Of a DNA stretch of 64,000 nt, positions 1 to 8,210 are shown piece after piece. The notes beneath the pieces are model-generated. The model was not told the origin of the DNA and did not search any database. It worked only from the letters and a program-made list of their open reading frames with translations. The stretch's first letter is position 1. Every line of letters begins with the position of its first letter. Source of the DNA: Actinomyces urinae (lineage in GTDB: Bacteria > Actinomycetota > Actinomycetes > Actinomycetales > Actinomycetaceae); NCBI RefSeq assembly GCF_900119695.1, contig NZ_LT632547.1, positions 1,178,001 through 1,242,000 on the forward strand, given 5' to 3'. The translations under genes and the position numbers were made by a program.

Positions 1-226
1 ATGCAACCACCGCGGCCTCAGCCCGTTCGAACAGTGCTTTGGAAACCTCCACATCCGTATCAAAAGCAACAGTCTCAGCAGGCGCGGCGGGCTGCGTGGC
101 CTCCGTAAGTTCAGACTCAGATTTCAAAGACCCATCACGTGCGTTGGAGCAGGCCGCTAGACCACTCACCATCAACGCGGCAACCAAACCGGCTAGAAGC
201 CGTGCCCCAATAGAAAACGCGCGCAT
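1..226 (-). CDS. Lipoprotein, N-terminal fragment (cut by window edge)
   Basis: The minus strand is open from an ATG at 224-226 to the window edge (75 codons). The product starts with a lipoprotein signal: MRAF, a hydrophobic stretch of about 15 residues, then the lipobox GLAAC with the modified Cys near residue 26. It should therefore be exported and lipid-anchored. The rest is Ser/Glu/Thr-rich, then a segment (FDTDVEVSKALFERAEAAVV) that recalls the region just before cell-wall-binding repeat 2 domains of other actinobacteria. That last likeness is a weak impression. The function cannot be told from this fragment. Confidence 0.6.
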   Translation of the reverse strand, partial: MRAFSIGARLLAGLVAALMVSGLAACSNARDGSLKSESELTEATQPAAPAETVAFDTDVEVSKALFERAEAAVVA

Positions 227-343
227 ACCAAACCCCTCAGATAGTTAGCGCCCAAAGTCTAACAAGTGCGGGGCATCTACCCGAACGCAGGTTCACTGCA
301 GCCGTCCACGACTCGACGAAATCAAGCTGGGCGCGCGACCTTG

Positions 344-1099
344 TTAGACGTAACGGGACACCCAGCTGGCGATGATCTCTCCTGCCCAGGCAGCTACACC
401 CGGCCTCGTCAACAAATGATCCGATCCATCCAATGCCACAAAGCTCTTCGGCATCTGCGCAGACCGGTAAATATCCATCGCGTTATGCACGTCCACAACC
501 CCATCTTGAGGCGAATGCATCACCAGCAGGGCGGCGGAGAGCGAACTGATCTTCTTATGAAAACCGTCTTGATTCTTCAGGTCGTGGAAAATCGGCGCGC
601 CCACCAGCATCTCATGACCCGCAATCTGAATGACAGCCGTGCCCTCTTGGAACACCGGCGTCAGACGATCCTTCAAAATTTCTGCCACATGTCCCGGATC
701 CGAGGGCGCCGCAATCGTTGTAACCGCAACAACCGAATCTAAATCCCCAGCTGCCGCAAGCACAGCCGCGCCGCCAAGTGAATGACCCACCAACAACTTC
801 ACCGTGCGTCCCTGCGAGTTCATCCACCGGCACGCGGCTTTCAAATCTTCAACATCGGCAGAAAACGTGGACTCTGTGAAGTTACCAGCCGACGCGCCCA
901 ACCCTGCAAAATCGAAACGCAACACGCCAATACCACGATTCTTCAAAGCTTTCGCAATCCGTGACACCGCCGGAACAGAAATGTTACACGTGAAACAATG
1001 CGCAACGATAGCCCAAGTTTTCGGCTCGTTATCAGGGGTATCCAACACCCCGCTGAGCTTTAATCCCGTCGCGCCTTCAAACGTAACCTGCTGCGCCAT
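344..1099 (-). CDS. Alpha/beta hydrolase
   Basis: This 251-residue serine hydrolase has an alpha/beta fold. The nucleophile elbow GHSLGG puts Ser at about residue 107. The likely acid is Asp199 (HSPQDG) and the likely base His228 (SDHLL). The HCFTC motif near residue 34 and the overall sequence resemble the hydrolase half of bifunctional alpha/beta hydrolase-OsmC proteins, but no OsmC domain follows. The start ATG has a good purine-rich site (GGAGCGAGG) just upstream. No signal peptide is seen, so it is probably cytoplasmic. It lies 30 bases after the glycosyltransferase and may be co-transcribed with it. The substrate is unknown. A near-parS sequence lies inside the gene at 982-997. Confidence 0.85.
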   Translation of the reverse strand: MAQQVTFEGATGLKLSGVLDTPDNEPKTWAIVAHCFTCNISVPAVSRIAKALKNRGIGVLRFDFAGLGASAGNFTESTFSADVEDLKAACRWMNSQGRTVKLLVGHSLGGAAVLAAAGDLDSVVAVTTIAAPSDPGHVAEILKDRLTPVFQEGTAVIQIAGHEMLVGAPIFHDLKNQDGFHKKISSLSAALLVMHSPQDGVVDVHNAMDIYRSAQMPKSFVALDGSDHLLTRPGVAAWAGEIIASWVSRYV

Positions 1100-1129
1100 G
1101 CCTCGCTCCTTTGCGCGCGTACCGGCCTC

Positions 1130-2065
1130 TTAGAATCCGACCTCTTTATCGACTACAAAATGAGGACGATGCTTAACCTCACGATAAATCCTACCCACGT
1201 ATTCACCAATTACACCCAGCGCAAGTAACTGAATGCCTGAAAACGCAATGATCGCCGCGATAGTCGTAACGTAACCGGGAGTCTGCACGCCGTAAATCGA
1301 CCAGTCAACGATTAGCCAAATCAGGTAAACAAGGGCCAGAGCGAACATGAAACCACCGAGGCTCGCAACCACGCGTAGCGGCTTCGCATTGAACGAGACG
1401 ATACCGTCCCAACCGTAGTTGAACAGGGACCTAAACGACCACGAAGATGCTCCTGCAATGCGCTGCTCATTCTCATACTTAACGTAGGAAGTAGGATAGC
1501 CGATCCAAGAGAATAAGCCCTTTGAAAACCGCGAGCGCTCATCGAGGGCGAGGAGTGTTTCCACTGCGCGGCGCGAAAGCAAACGGAAATCGCCGGCTCC
1601 GTCCACGAGCTCCACTTCCTCCATCATCTTGTTGGACAACCTGTAGTACATGCGAGAAAAAGCGGTTCTCAGCCTCGAGTCACCATCGCGATTGCGAAGC
1701 GCAACCACCTGGTCGACGCCCTCATCCTCCATCACTTGAATCAGCTTAGGAATCAGCCTGGGCGGATGCTGCAAATCCGCATCCATAACCAACGTAGCGT
1801 CACCATCGGCATACGTCAGCCCGGCGAGCATTGCCGGTTCCTTACCGAAATTGCGCGACAACAGCACGCCGCGAACCCGATCATGCTTGCCTGCAAGCTC
1901 CTCAATCACCGCGGCAGTATTGTCCGCAGACCCATCATCAACCAAAATGAGGTCCCAATCTTGCGGACCGTCCACAAACGCGGCCTCCACCTGACGAACC
2001 AGCTCAGGTAGCGTCTGCTCCTCATTAAAACAGGGCACAACAATGGAAATCCGCTGTAACTGCAC
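1130..2065 (-). CDS. Family 2 glycosyltransferase (GtrB/DPM-like), membrane-bound
   Basis: This 311-residue GT-A glycosyltransferase has the family-2 opening (SIVVPCFNEE), VDDGS at 42-46 and a DAD metal-binding motif at about 95-97. RNFGKE and DGAGDFRLL are typical of polyprenyl-phosphate sugar transferases (GtrB, ArnC, DPM1). Two C-terminal membrane spans lie at about 232-255 and 263-290, as in GtrB. It probably loads a sugar onto a polyprenyl phosphate at the inner leaflet for a cell-envelope glycan; the donor and acceptor are unknown. The start is a GTG at 2063-2065 with no ribosome-binding site, but a -10 element ends six bases upstream, so the message may be leaderless. Confidence 0.88.
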   Translation of the reverse strand: MQLQRISIVVPCFNEEQTLPELVRQVEAAFVDGPQDWDLILVDDGSADNTAAVIEELAGKHDRVRGVLLSRNFGKEPAMLAGLTYADGDATLVMDADLQHPPRLIPKLIQVMEDEGVDQVVALRNRDGDSRLRTAFSRMYYRLSNKMMEEVELVDGAGDFRLLSRRAVETLLALDERSRFSKGLFSWIGYPTSYVKYENEQRIAGASSWSFRSLFNYGWDGIVSFNAKPLRVVASLGGFMFALALVYLIWLIVDWSIYGVQTPGYVTTIAAIIAFSGIQLLALGVIGEYVGRIYREVKHRPHFVVDKEVGF

Positions 2066-2071
2066 GCTTAG

Positions 2072-2077
2072 AGTATA
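2072..2077 (-). promoter_or_regulatory. Candidate -10 box (TATACT) of a leaderless promoter for the GT2 gene
   Basis: On the minus strand TATACT ends six bases before the GTG start of the glycosyltransferase gene. That spacing would put the transcription start at the GTG itself. No good -35 hexamer and no Shine-Dalgarno sequence are visible. Leaderless messages with this geometry are common in actinobacteria. Confidence 0.4.
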
Positions 2078-2112
2078 ACAGCGGCAAAAAGCGTGCAGTC
2101 AGGCCGTCACGC

Positions 2113-2154
2113 GGCCCAAAAACAAAGGGAGCGCGGCAAAACCACCGCGCTCCC
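2113..2154 (-). terminator. Rho-independent terminator of the por operon
   Basis: A perfect 10-bp stem (GGGAGCGCGG at 2127-2136 with CCGCGCTCCC at 2145-2154) has an 8-base loop. On the minus strand it is followed by TTTGTTTTTGGG. It lies about 30 bases after the last gene of the leftward por operon. Confidence 0.8.
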
Positions 2155-2186
2155 CCTAACCGCAAGGCGGCCAAGGCCTCACAAAA

Positions 2187-3884
2187 TCAAACCTGCTCGG
2201 GAACCATCGAGATCGAACCGCACGGGCACTCCTCAGCACAAATTCCGCAACCCTTGCAGTAGTCGTACTTGAACTCGTACTCGCCCGGCTTGATCTTCGT
2301 GATCGCATTATCTGGGCACACGCCAAAGCAATTGTCACAACCAAAACAGTTGCCACACGACATGCAACGGCGAGCCTCAAACAGCGCCGAATCCTCGTCC
2401 AGACCCTTCACGACCTCATCAAACGTAGACGCGCGGCGCGGCCCCTCCAAACGAGCCCGCATACGCCTTGGCGCATCCGCGTAATACCAGGTGGTCAGGC
2501 GCTCAAACGCAGCATCATCGTGCTTGATCGGCGGCTCGTACTCGCTTCCGCGCAGGTACGCGTCAATGTAGCGAGCAGCCTTCTTGCCGTGGCCGATCGC
2601 AACCGTAACCGTGCGCTCAGATGGCACCATGTCACCACCCGCAAACACACCTTTCAGGCCCGTCATCATCTGGCGGTTAACCTGCACCACGCCATCTTCA
2701 ATCTGAATGTCCTTAGCGTTTTCAATCAGCGACAGGTCGGCCTCCTGGCCGAGCGCCATGATCAGTGAATCCGCGCCAAGCTCTTCAAACTCGCCGGTGG
2801 GCTGAGGGAATCCCTTCTCATCCAGCTCCATCTTCTCAATCGTGATGGAACCGCCATCCACGTGCTTAACCGTGGACAGCCAGCGCATCATAATGCCTTC
2901 CTCCTCGGCCTCCTTGACCTCAGAGTCATGCGCCGGCATACGGTCACGCGTGCGGCGATACAAAATCACAGCCTCTTCCGCGCCGAGCCTCTTAGCCGTA
3001 CGAGCAGCATCAACAGCCGTGTTGCCACCACCGTAAACCACCACGCGGCGGCCCAGTAGCGGCTTGTCACCCGTCTCCACCTCGGACAGCATCGAAACTG
3101 CGTCCATGATCTTCGCCGACTCACCGGCAGGCACGTAAGCACGCTTACCGATGTGGGCACCAACCGCGAGGAACACGGCGTCAAAGTCACCCGTCACGTC
3201 CTCCACGTTCTCGACCTTTCGGTTAAGCTCAATCCTCACGCCCATATCCACAATGCGTTGAATCTCGCCTTCAAGGATGCCGCGCGGCAGACGGTACGAC
3301 GGAATGCCGAACCTCATCATGCCGCCAGCCATCGGACCAGCCTCGTAAATCGTCACGTTATGACCCAAACGACGCAGGTGATACGCCGCGGACAAGCCGG
3401 ACGGGCCCGCACCAACAATCAGCACGTTCTTACCCGTATCCGCATTCACTGGCTCAACCGTCCAGCCTTCTTGAAGTGCCTTATCGCCCAAGAAACGCTC
3501 AACCGCGTTGATCCCCACGGTCTCGTCAACCTTGCCGCGGTTACACATCGTCTGACACGGGTGGTAGCAAACGCGCCCCATCACTGCAGGCATCGGATTG
3601 TTCACCATGATTTCGCGCCAGGCGGACTCATAGTCACCCTCTTCGGCGTGGTAAAGCCACTGCTGTACGTTCTCACCAGCCGGACACGCCTTATTGCAAG
3701 GAGGTAGCAAATCCACGTAGATCGGGCGCTCCGTGCGCCACGAACCCGTCTCATTTGCCAGCGACGAACCCACGTCCAAAGTGATAGCAAACGGCTTCGT
3801 ATCACCGCTAATGCCAGAAGTTGCGTCACTGCGTGCCGCCGCCGAAACGTCTACGGCCTCACTTGTCACATCACTCTTACTCAT
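2187..3884 (-). CDS. GltD-like NAD(P)-binding flavoprotein fused to a PorD-like 2x[4Fe-4S] domain
   Basis: This 565-residue protein has three parts. The N-terminal Fe-S region of glutamate synthase small subunit/NfnB proteins has Cys at about 63, 67, 106, 110 and 114. The FAD and NAD(P)H domains follow, with GAGPSG at 158-163 and GGGNTA at 285-290. A ferredoxin-like tail has Cys-rich clusters at about 507-523 and 543-553. No glutamate synthase large subunit is near. It closes the por operon, two bases after porB, so it is best read as the electron-transfer subunit of the oxidoreductase. It may pass electrons from the TPP enzyme through its ferredoxin domain to FAD and NAD(P). That route is inferred, not shown. 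Confidence 0.85.
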   Translation of the reverse strand: MSKSDVTSEAVDVSAAARSDATSGISGDTKPFAITLDVGSSLANETGSWRTERPIYVDLLPPCNKACPAGENVQQWLYHAEEGDYESAWREIMVNNPMPAVMGRVCYHPCQTMCNRGKVDETVGINAVERFLGDKALQEGWTVEPVNADTGKNVLIVGAGPSGLSAAYHLRRLGHNVTIYEAGPMAGGMMRFGIPSYRLPRGILEGEIQRIVDMGVRIELNRKVENVEDVTGDFDAVFLAVGAHIGKRAYVPAGESAKIMDAVSMLSEVETGDKPLLGRRVVVYGGGNTAVDAARTAKRLGAEEAVILYRRTRDRMPAHDSEVKEAEEEGIMMRWLSTVKHVDGGSITIEKMELDEKGFPQPTGEFEELGADSLIMALGQEADLSLIENAKDIQIEDGVVQVNRQMMTGLKGVFAGGDMVPSERTVTVAIGHGKKAARYIDAYLRGSEYEPPIKHDDAAFERLTTWYYADAPRRMRARLEGPRRASTFDEVVKGLDEDSALFEARRCMSCGNCFGCDNCFGVCPDNAITKIKPGEYEFKYDYCKGCGICAEECPCGSISMVPEQV

Positions 3885-3886
3885 CG

Positions 3887-5152
3887 TCAGTTCTGTCCTT
3901 GCTTATCCGCCATGCCAGCGCCCTCGCCAGCCTTCACATTTGCCGCCCCGTCAGCGCGCGTTTGCGCTCCAGCAGAATACTCACTCTGCGTTGAGGTCGC
4001 GTCCGTCTGCTCCGTGGCGCCCTCATCAAACTCGTCAAATGGCTTCCTGAACCCGTAGCGGGCCTCTTCGAACTCCACAAAACGCTCAGTTGCGAGGTCG
4101 TAATCCTCATCATCCACCAGGTTGTAGCGGCGAATATTCCTATCCGCGCCCGCCTGAATGCGCCTAATCGCCTCCTGGTCGCCACCCTTTTTAAACAGGT
4201 GCGCGAACCGGCGTTGCGGCTTCAAATACTCCTCAACCGGTGTGGGCCTGCGTAACTTCATCACCGAAGTGACCTCACCATACTCGGCCTCGTAAACCGG
4301 GAAAATACCCGTCTGTACAGCAAGGCGTGCCAAATGGACCGTCTGTGCCGAGGCCGAACCCCAACCCAACGGACACGGCACCAGCACGTGAATGTAGCGC
4401 GCTCCGTGGAACTGCATCGCGCGGTTCACCTTGTACTCCAAGTCGCGCAAGTCCGCCACGGTTGCCGTTGCCACGTACGGGATTTCGTGAGCCATCGCGA
4501 TGCGCGGCATGTCTTTACCCTGGCCCCATTCGTTGCCCGGATTCGGACCCACCGGCTGGGTGGTAGCCGTGCGCGCCGTAGCAGGCGTAGCACCCGAACG
4601 CTGCACGCCCGTATTCATGTACGCCTGGTTGTCGTAACAGATGTACAGCACGTCATCATTGCGCTCAAACATGCCAGACAGCGGGCCAAAGCCAATATCT
4701 ACCGTACCGCCATCACCGCCCTGAGCCACCACGCGCGTTGTGCGACCCTTTGCCTTAAACGCCGCGGCTGCGCCCGTTGCCACCGCCGCCGCGTTGCCAA
4801 ACAGGGAATGCAGCCAGGGAATAGTCCAAGACGTTTCCGGATAGGGCGTTGAAAATACCTCCAAGCACCCGGTTGCGTTAATCGCCACCATGTCCTTATC
4901 GGTTGCACGCATCGCCGTATCTAGGGCGTAGCGGGCGCCCAGCGCCTCACCACATCCCTGACAGGCGCGGTGACCGGAGGTCAGCGAGTTATAACGGTCC
5001 GGATCCGACTGGACCGAACGCAACTGCTCGTCAGCCAGACGGTTACCCACCGCGTAAGAGCCAACCTGGTAGAACTTGACCTTCTCTCGCGCCGGAATAG
5101 CAGTTTGGCGCACCTGCGGAAAGCCCTCGCGTACTCCACTATCAGTACTCAT
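3887..5152 (-). CDS. porB: 2-oxoacid (pyruvate):ferredoxin oxidoreductase, beta subunit
   Basis: This 421-residue subunit binds thiamine diphosphate. Visible are the cluster cysteines in ACQGCGE (64, 67) and ATGCLEV (96), and the TPP/Mg motif GDGG (146-149) followed about 25 residues later by DN (174-175). The YMNTGVQRSGATP segment matches pyruvate-type enzymes. It is longer than typical PorB (about 300 residues): a C-terminal extension of roughly 100 residues ends in an Ala/Gly/Thr-rich acidic tail. The start ATG overlaps the porA stop (ATGA), indicating translational coupling. With PorA and PorG it should decarboxylate a 2-oxoacid to acyl-CoA, CO2 and reduced ferredoxin in the cytoplasm. 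Confidence 0.9.
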   Translation of the reverse strand: MSTDSGVREGFPQVRQTAIPAREKVKFYQVGSYAVGNRLADEQLRSVQSDPDRYNSLTSGHRACQGCGEALGARYALDTAMRATDKDMVAINATGCLEVFSTPYPETSWTIPWLHSLFGNAAAVATGAAAAFKAKGRTTRVVAQGGDGGTVDIGFGPLSGMFERNDDVLYICYDNQAYMNTGVQRSGATPATARTATTQPVGPNPGNEWGQGKDMPRIAMAHEIPYVATATVADLRDLEYKVNRAMQFHGARYIHVLVPCPLGWGSASAQTVHLARLAVQTGIFPVYEAEYGEVTSVMKLRRPTPVEEYLKPQRRFAHLFKKGGDQEAIRRIQAGADRNIRRYNLVDDEDYDLATERFVEFEEARYGFRKPFDEFDEGATEQTDATSTQSEYSAGAQTRADGAANVKAGEGAGMADKQGQN

Positions 5153-6435
5153 CAGTTATCCGCCTTCGTAGAAACTTCCAAATCCAACTTCGCGTTCACC
5201 CGATCTTGCATGTCGCGAATCATATTCTCAGCGGGAGCACCCGAACGGCGCGTGCGCGCCTCGCGCTCCAACTCACGCTCAACGAGTTCCTTATCCAAAT
5301 CCAAGAAAGTAAGGTGCTCGACGTCGTCAACAACTGCCTTATCAAGGTATTCCTGCAACGAGCCCGCGGTAATGTTGCGGCCACCTAGGCCTGCGATCAG
5401 CTCGTGACACGTGAAGTTCAAGCCGCGCATTGCCGCCCGGCAGTGCGATGACACGATGCCACCGATACCAACGGAGAACGCCTTTTCCAAAACCACAAAA
5501 CGCTTCGCGCCCTGCAAGACCTCACGAACAGCGTCGGAGGGGAAAGGACGGAACGAGGTAATACCGAGAACGCCAATCTTCTCGCCGCGAGCGCGGCGAA
5601 CATCAACCACGTCCTTGATCGTGCCCAGTACAGATCCAAGCGCCACGATGATCGTCTCCGCGTCCTCGCACTTGTAGGGGCGCACCAGACCACCAGAATC
5701 GCGGCCAAACACCCGCTTAAACTGTTCTTGCACCTGCGGGATCAGTTCCAACGCCTGCAACTGCTTCGCGTGAGCCAGGTAACGGACCTCAGTGAACGCC
5801 TCCGGGCCCACCATCGCGCCAATCGAAACCGGATCGGACGGATCCAACACCTGGCGCGGCTCGTAGGATGGCAAGAACTTTTCAACCTGCCCGGCCTCGG
5901 GCACATCCACTTGCTCCACCGCGTGCGTCAAAATGAAGCCATCCATGCACACCATCACGGGCAACGAAAGCTCCTCCGCGATGCGGAATGCCTGCACGTG
6001 CAGGTCGGCAGCCTCCTGATTATTCTCCGCGTAAAGCTGCAGCCACCCAGAATCGCGTTGGCTCATCGCATCCGTATGGTCATTCCAAATGTTGATCGGA
6101 GAACCAATCGCGCGGTTCGCAACCGTCATTACAATCGGCAAGCCTAGGCCCGAAGCGTTGTAAACAGCCTCAACCATGTACAACAAGCCCTGCGACGCGG
6201 TAGCCGTGTACGCCCTCGCCCCCACAGCCGAAGCGCCAATGCATGCCGACATTGCGGAGAATTCCGACTCCACATTCACATACTCGCAATGCTCCAGTTT
6301 GCCGGATTTAACCAGGGCCGAAATGGCCTCCACAATATGGGTTTGCGGACTAATCGGGTAGGCCGCAACGACCTCAGGATGGCACGCTGCAACAGCCTTC
6401 GCGATGGCTTGCGAACCCTCAATCTGCTCAAGCAT
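5152..6435 (-). CDS. porA: 2-oxoacid (pyruvate):ferredoxin oxidoreductase, alpha subunit
   Basis: This 427-residue alpha subunit has the N-terminal pyrimidine-binding fold of pyruvate:ferredoxin oxidoreductases (EGSQAIAKAV, AAYPISPQT, VNVESEFSA, RAYTATASQG, WNDHTDAMSQRDSGW) and the C-terminal transketolase-like domain. These motifs fit the pyruvate group better than the 2-oxoglutarate group, but substrate choice cannot be fixed by eye. It overlaps porG by 8 bases and porB by ATGA, so the three subunits are tightly coupled. The length is normal for the family. Confidence 0.9.
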   Translation of the reverse strand: MLEQIEGSQAIAKAVAACHPEVVAAYPISPQTHIVEAISALVKSGKLEHCEYVNVESEFSAMSACIGASAVGARAYTATASQGLLYMVEAVYNASGLGLPIVMTVANRAIGSPINIWNDHTDAMSQRDSGWLQLYAENNQEAADLHVQAFRIAEELSLPVMVCMDGFILTHAVEQVDVPEAGQVEKFLPSYEPRQVLDPSDPVSIGAMVGPEAFTEVRYLAHAKQLQALELIPQVQEQFKRVFGRDSGGLVRPYKCEDAETIIVALGSVLGTIKDVVDVRRARGEKIGVLGITSFRPFPSDAVREVLQGAKRFVVLEKAFSVGIGGIVSSHCRAAMRGLNFTCHELIAGLGGRNITAGSLQEYLDKAVVDDVEHLTFLDLDKELVERELEREARTRRSGAPAENMIRDMQDRVNAKLDLEVSTKADN

Positions 6436-7003
6436 TATCTACCTTCATTTCCTCAACCAAACGGAATGCGGCCTTCGCGGCCTCTTGGTTCGCCTCGCCA
6501 ACCTTGCCTGCAAATCGGCCCGAAATAGCGCCAAGCACCGACTCCAAACGCACAATCCCGGTAAGCGCCGAAACACCTCCCAAAAGCACCGCGTTAGGCA
6601 GCGGACGCCCCAGGTGTTCTAGCGCAATCTCAGTAGCCGGAATCGTAACGATATGTCCCGGCAAAGAGCGTTCCTCCAACTCGGCAAGTCCGAGCTCCTC
6701 CAGCGACTTTGCTGAATTCACAAGACCGTATCCGTCTGGCTGCAAGCCTGAAAACACGTCCATAATCGGCAAAAGAGTTGGATCTTGAACAATAACCACA
6801 TTTGGCGAGAGCACAGGCTCGCGACTGCGAATCACTTCATCGCGGATCCTGCAGTAAGACACAACCGGGGCGCCCATACGCTCAGACCCAAAAGAAGGGA
6901 AAGCCTGCGCGTGGTGGCCGTCTTCGAATGCCGCCATTGCCAACAGGTCCGCGGCAGTTACAACACCTTGTCCGCCTCGACCATGAATTCTTATTTCGAC
7001 CAT
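6428..7003 (-). CDS. porG: 2-oxoacid (pyruvate):ferredoxin oxidoreductase, gamma subunit
   Basis: This 191-residue gamma subunit begins with IRIHGRGGQGVVTAADLLA, the signature of the family. It also has GSERMGAPV and the VIVQDPTLL segment. It is the first gene of the porGAB-flavoprotein operon. No Shine-Dalgarno sequence precedes the ATG at 7001-7003. A TAGCAT -10 element ends six bases upstream, so it may be translated from a leaderless message. The operon implies an oxygen-sensitive route from pyruvate to acetyl-CoA. Confidence 0.9.
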   Translation of the reverse strand: MVEIRIHGRGGQGVVTAADLLAMAAFEDGHHAQAFPSFGSERMGAPVVSYCRIRDEVIRSREPVLSPNVVIVQDPTLLPIMDVFSGLQPDGYGLVNSAKSLEELGLAELEERSLPGHIVTIPATEIALEHLGRPLPNAVLLGGVSALTGIVRLESVLGAISGRFAGKVGEANQEAAKAAFRLVEEMKVDNA

Positions 7004-7009
7004 ATGTTC

Positions 7010-7015
7010 ATGCTA
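7010..7015 (-). promoter_or_regulatory. Candidate -10 box (TAGCAT) of the por operon
   Basis: TAGCAT on the minus strand lies six bases before the porG ATG, the same geometry as at 2072-2077 and 17142-17147. No ribosome-binding site is seen. The -35 region is poor, which would fit a regulated promoter. Confidence 0.35.
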
Positions 7016-7085
7016 GACACGCGCCAGGTGCGCAATAGTGCAGGTGGGAAGATCGTTGAATTAGTGCGGCTTAACCTCTGTACAC

Positions 7086-7115
7086 AATTATGAAACTGGC
7101 GAGGTTTTCATAATT
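7086..7115. promoter_or_regulatory. Inverted repeat upstream of the por operon (possible operator)
   Basis: AATTATGAAA at 7086-7095 is mirrored by TTTCATAATT at 7106-7115, with a 10-base spacer. It sits about 80-110 bases before porG in an otherwise gene-free 326-bp gap. It is AT-rich and has no U-run of a terminator. A dimeric regulator could bind here; which one is unknown. Confidence 0.4.
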
Positions 7116-7245
7116 TACGTGTTACATATATGTCATCGCCTCTATACTTCAGCGGATTCCTCCAACCGCTTAGCAAACCGAGTGAACACGCGCTCAATCA
7201 CTTCGGCCTCGCCTCTTTCCCACCCAACCGCTACTTCCACGCACA

Positions 7246-7285
7246 TTGCAAACAAAGCGGCCGCGAAACCAAACTCGCGGCCGCT
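7246..7285 (-). terminator. Rho-independent terminator after pdxK
   Basis: A perfect 10-bp stem (AGCGGCCGCG at 7256-7265 with CGCGGCCGCT at 7276-7285) has a 10-base loop. On the minus strand it is followed by TTGTTTGC. It lies 45 bases after the pdxK stop. Confidence 0.75.
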
Positions 7286-7329
7286 CCCAAGTAACTACCA
7301 GCAGCGCATCATGCGCCAATAACCATTAA

Positions 7330-8130
7330 CTAGGCCTGCTGCCACACAGCATCAAACGGGGTGTGAGCGGGAAGACTTCCCGCAATACCGCGCGTCACAA
7401 TCTCCTTAGCGACACGCACAGCCTCGTAAATATCCGATCCCTTAGCGAGCTCAGCCGTAATCGCGGCCGCAAGCGTGCAGCCCGCGCCCGTCGGACGCTC
7501 ATCACCAATCTTCGGCGAGGCATAGCGCGTGATCTTCTTGCCATCCCACAGCAGATCAACGGCCTCATCGCCTTCAAGCTGCATGCCGCCCTTAGCAAGC
7601 ACATACTTCGGACCAAGCTCGCCGATCTTTTGCGCCGCACGAGCCAAATCGGCCTCCGTGCGCACCTCAATGCCAGAGAGCTGCTCCGTCTCAAACAAGT
7701 TCGGCGTCACAACCGTTGCTAGTGGCAGCACCTTTGTCTTCAGCGCTTCGTCGGTATCGTGCGCGTCACCCGCCTCCTGGCCCTTACAAATCAAAACCGG
7801 GTCAAGAACAATGTTCTTCCACTCGTTAGTCGCCAGCGCCTCGCGCACCGCTTCAATAGTGGCCACTGTGCCAAGCATGCCGATCTTCGTCGTATCCACA
7901 TCCCAGGTATAAACTCCAGCTTCAACCTGATCCTTAATCACCTGCGGATCAACCGGAACGAACCTGTGAGCCCAGTTATTCTTCGGATCGAATGACACGA
8001 TGCAAGTGACCGCACCCATACCAAACACACCAAGCTGGTGGAACGTCTTCAAATCCACCTGTAGCCCGGCACCACCAGTTGCCTCGTTGCCTGCTATCGT
8101 CATGACCTTAACTGGATTGCTCAATGACAT
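7330..8130 (-). CDS. pdxK: Pyridoxine kinase, ThiD-like ribokinase family
   Basis: This 266-residue PfkB/ribokinase-superfamily enzyme has the N-terminal TIAGNEATGGAGLQVDLKTF, the DPVLICKGQEAGD segment and the anion-hole/catalytic motif PTGAGCTLAAA near the C-terminus. The sequence follows the Bacillus-type pyridoxine kinase that evolved from ThiD, which makes pyridoxal phosphate from B6 vitamers. An HMP-kinase role in thiamine synthesis cannot be fully excluded. I chose the ATG at 8128-8130; the GTG two codons upstream lies within the ribosome-binding site GAGGTGG. It follows dnaB by 80 bases on the same strand. Confidence 0.85.
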   Translation of the reverse strand: MSLSNPVKVMTIAGNEATGGAGLQVDLKTFHQLGVFGMGAVTCIVSFDPKNNWAHRFVPVDPQVIKDQVEAGVYTWDVDTTKIGMLGTVATIEAVREALATNEWKNIVLDPVLICKGQEAGDAHDTDEALKTKVLPLATVVTPNLFETEQLSGIEVRTEADLARAAQKIGELGPKYVLAKGGMQLEGDEAVDLLWDGKKITRYASPKIGDERPTGAGCTLAAAITAELAKGSDIYEAVRVAKEIVTRGIAGSLPAHTPFDAVWQQA

Positions 8131-8210
8131 TTCCACCTCGATAAAAATAGTTCGGAAAGCATAAGAAAGCGCCTAGCGAGCGCGTCTACAACGCAAAGAT
8201 TACACTCAAA

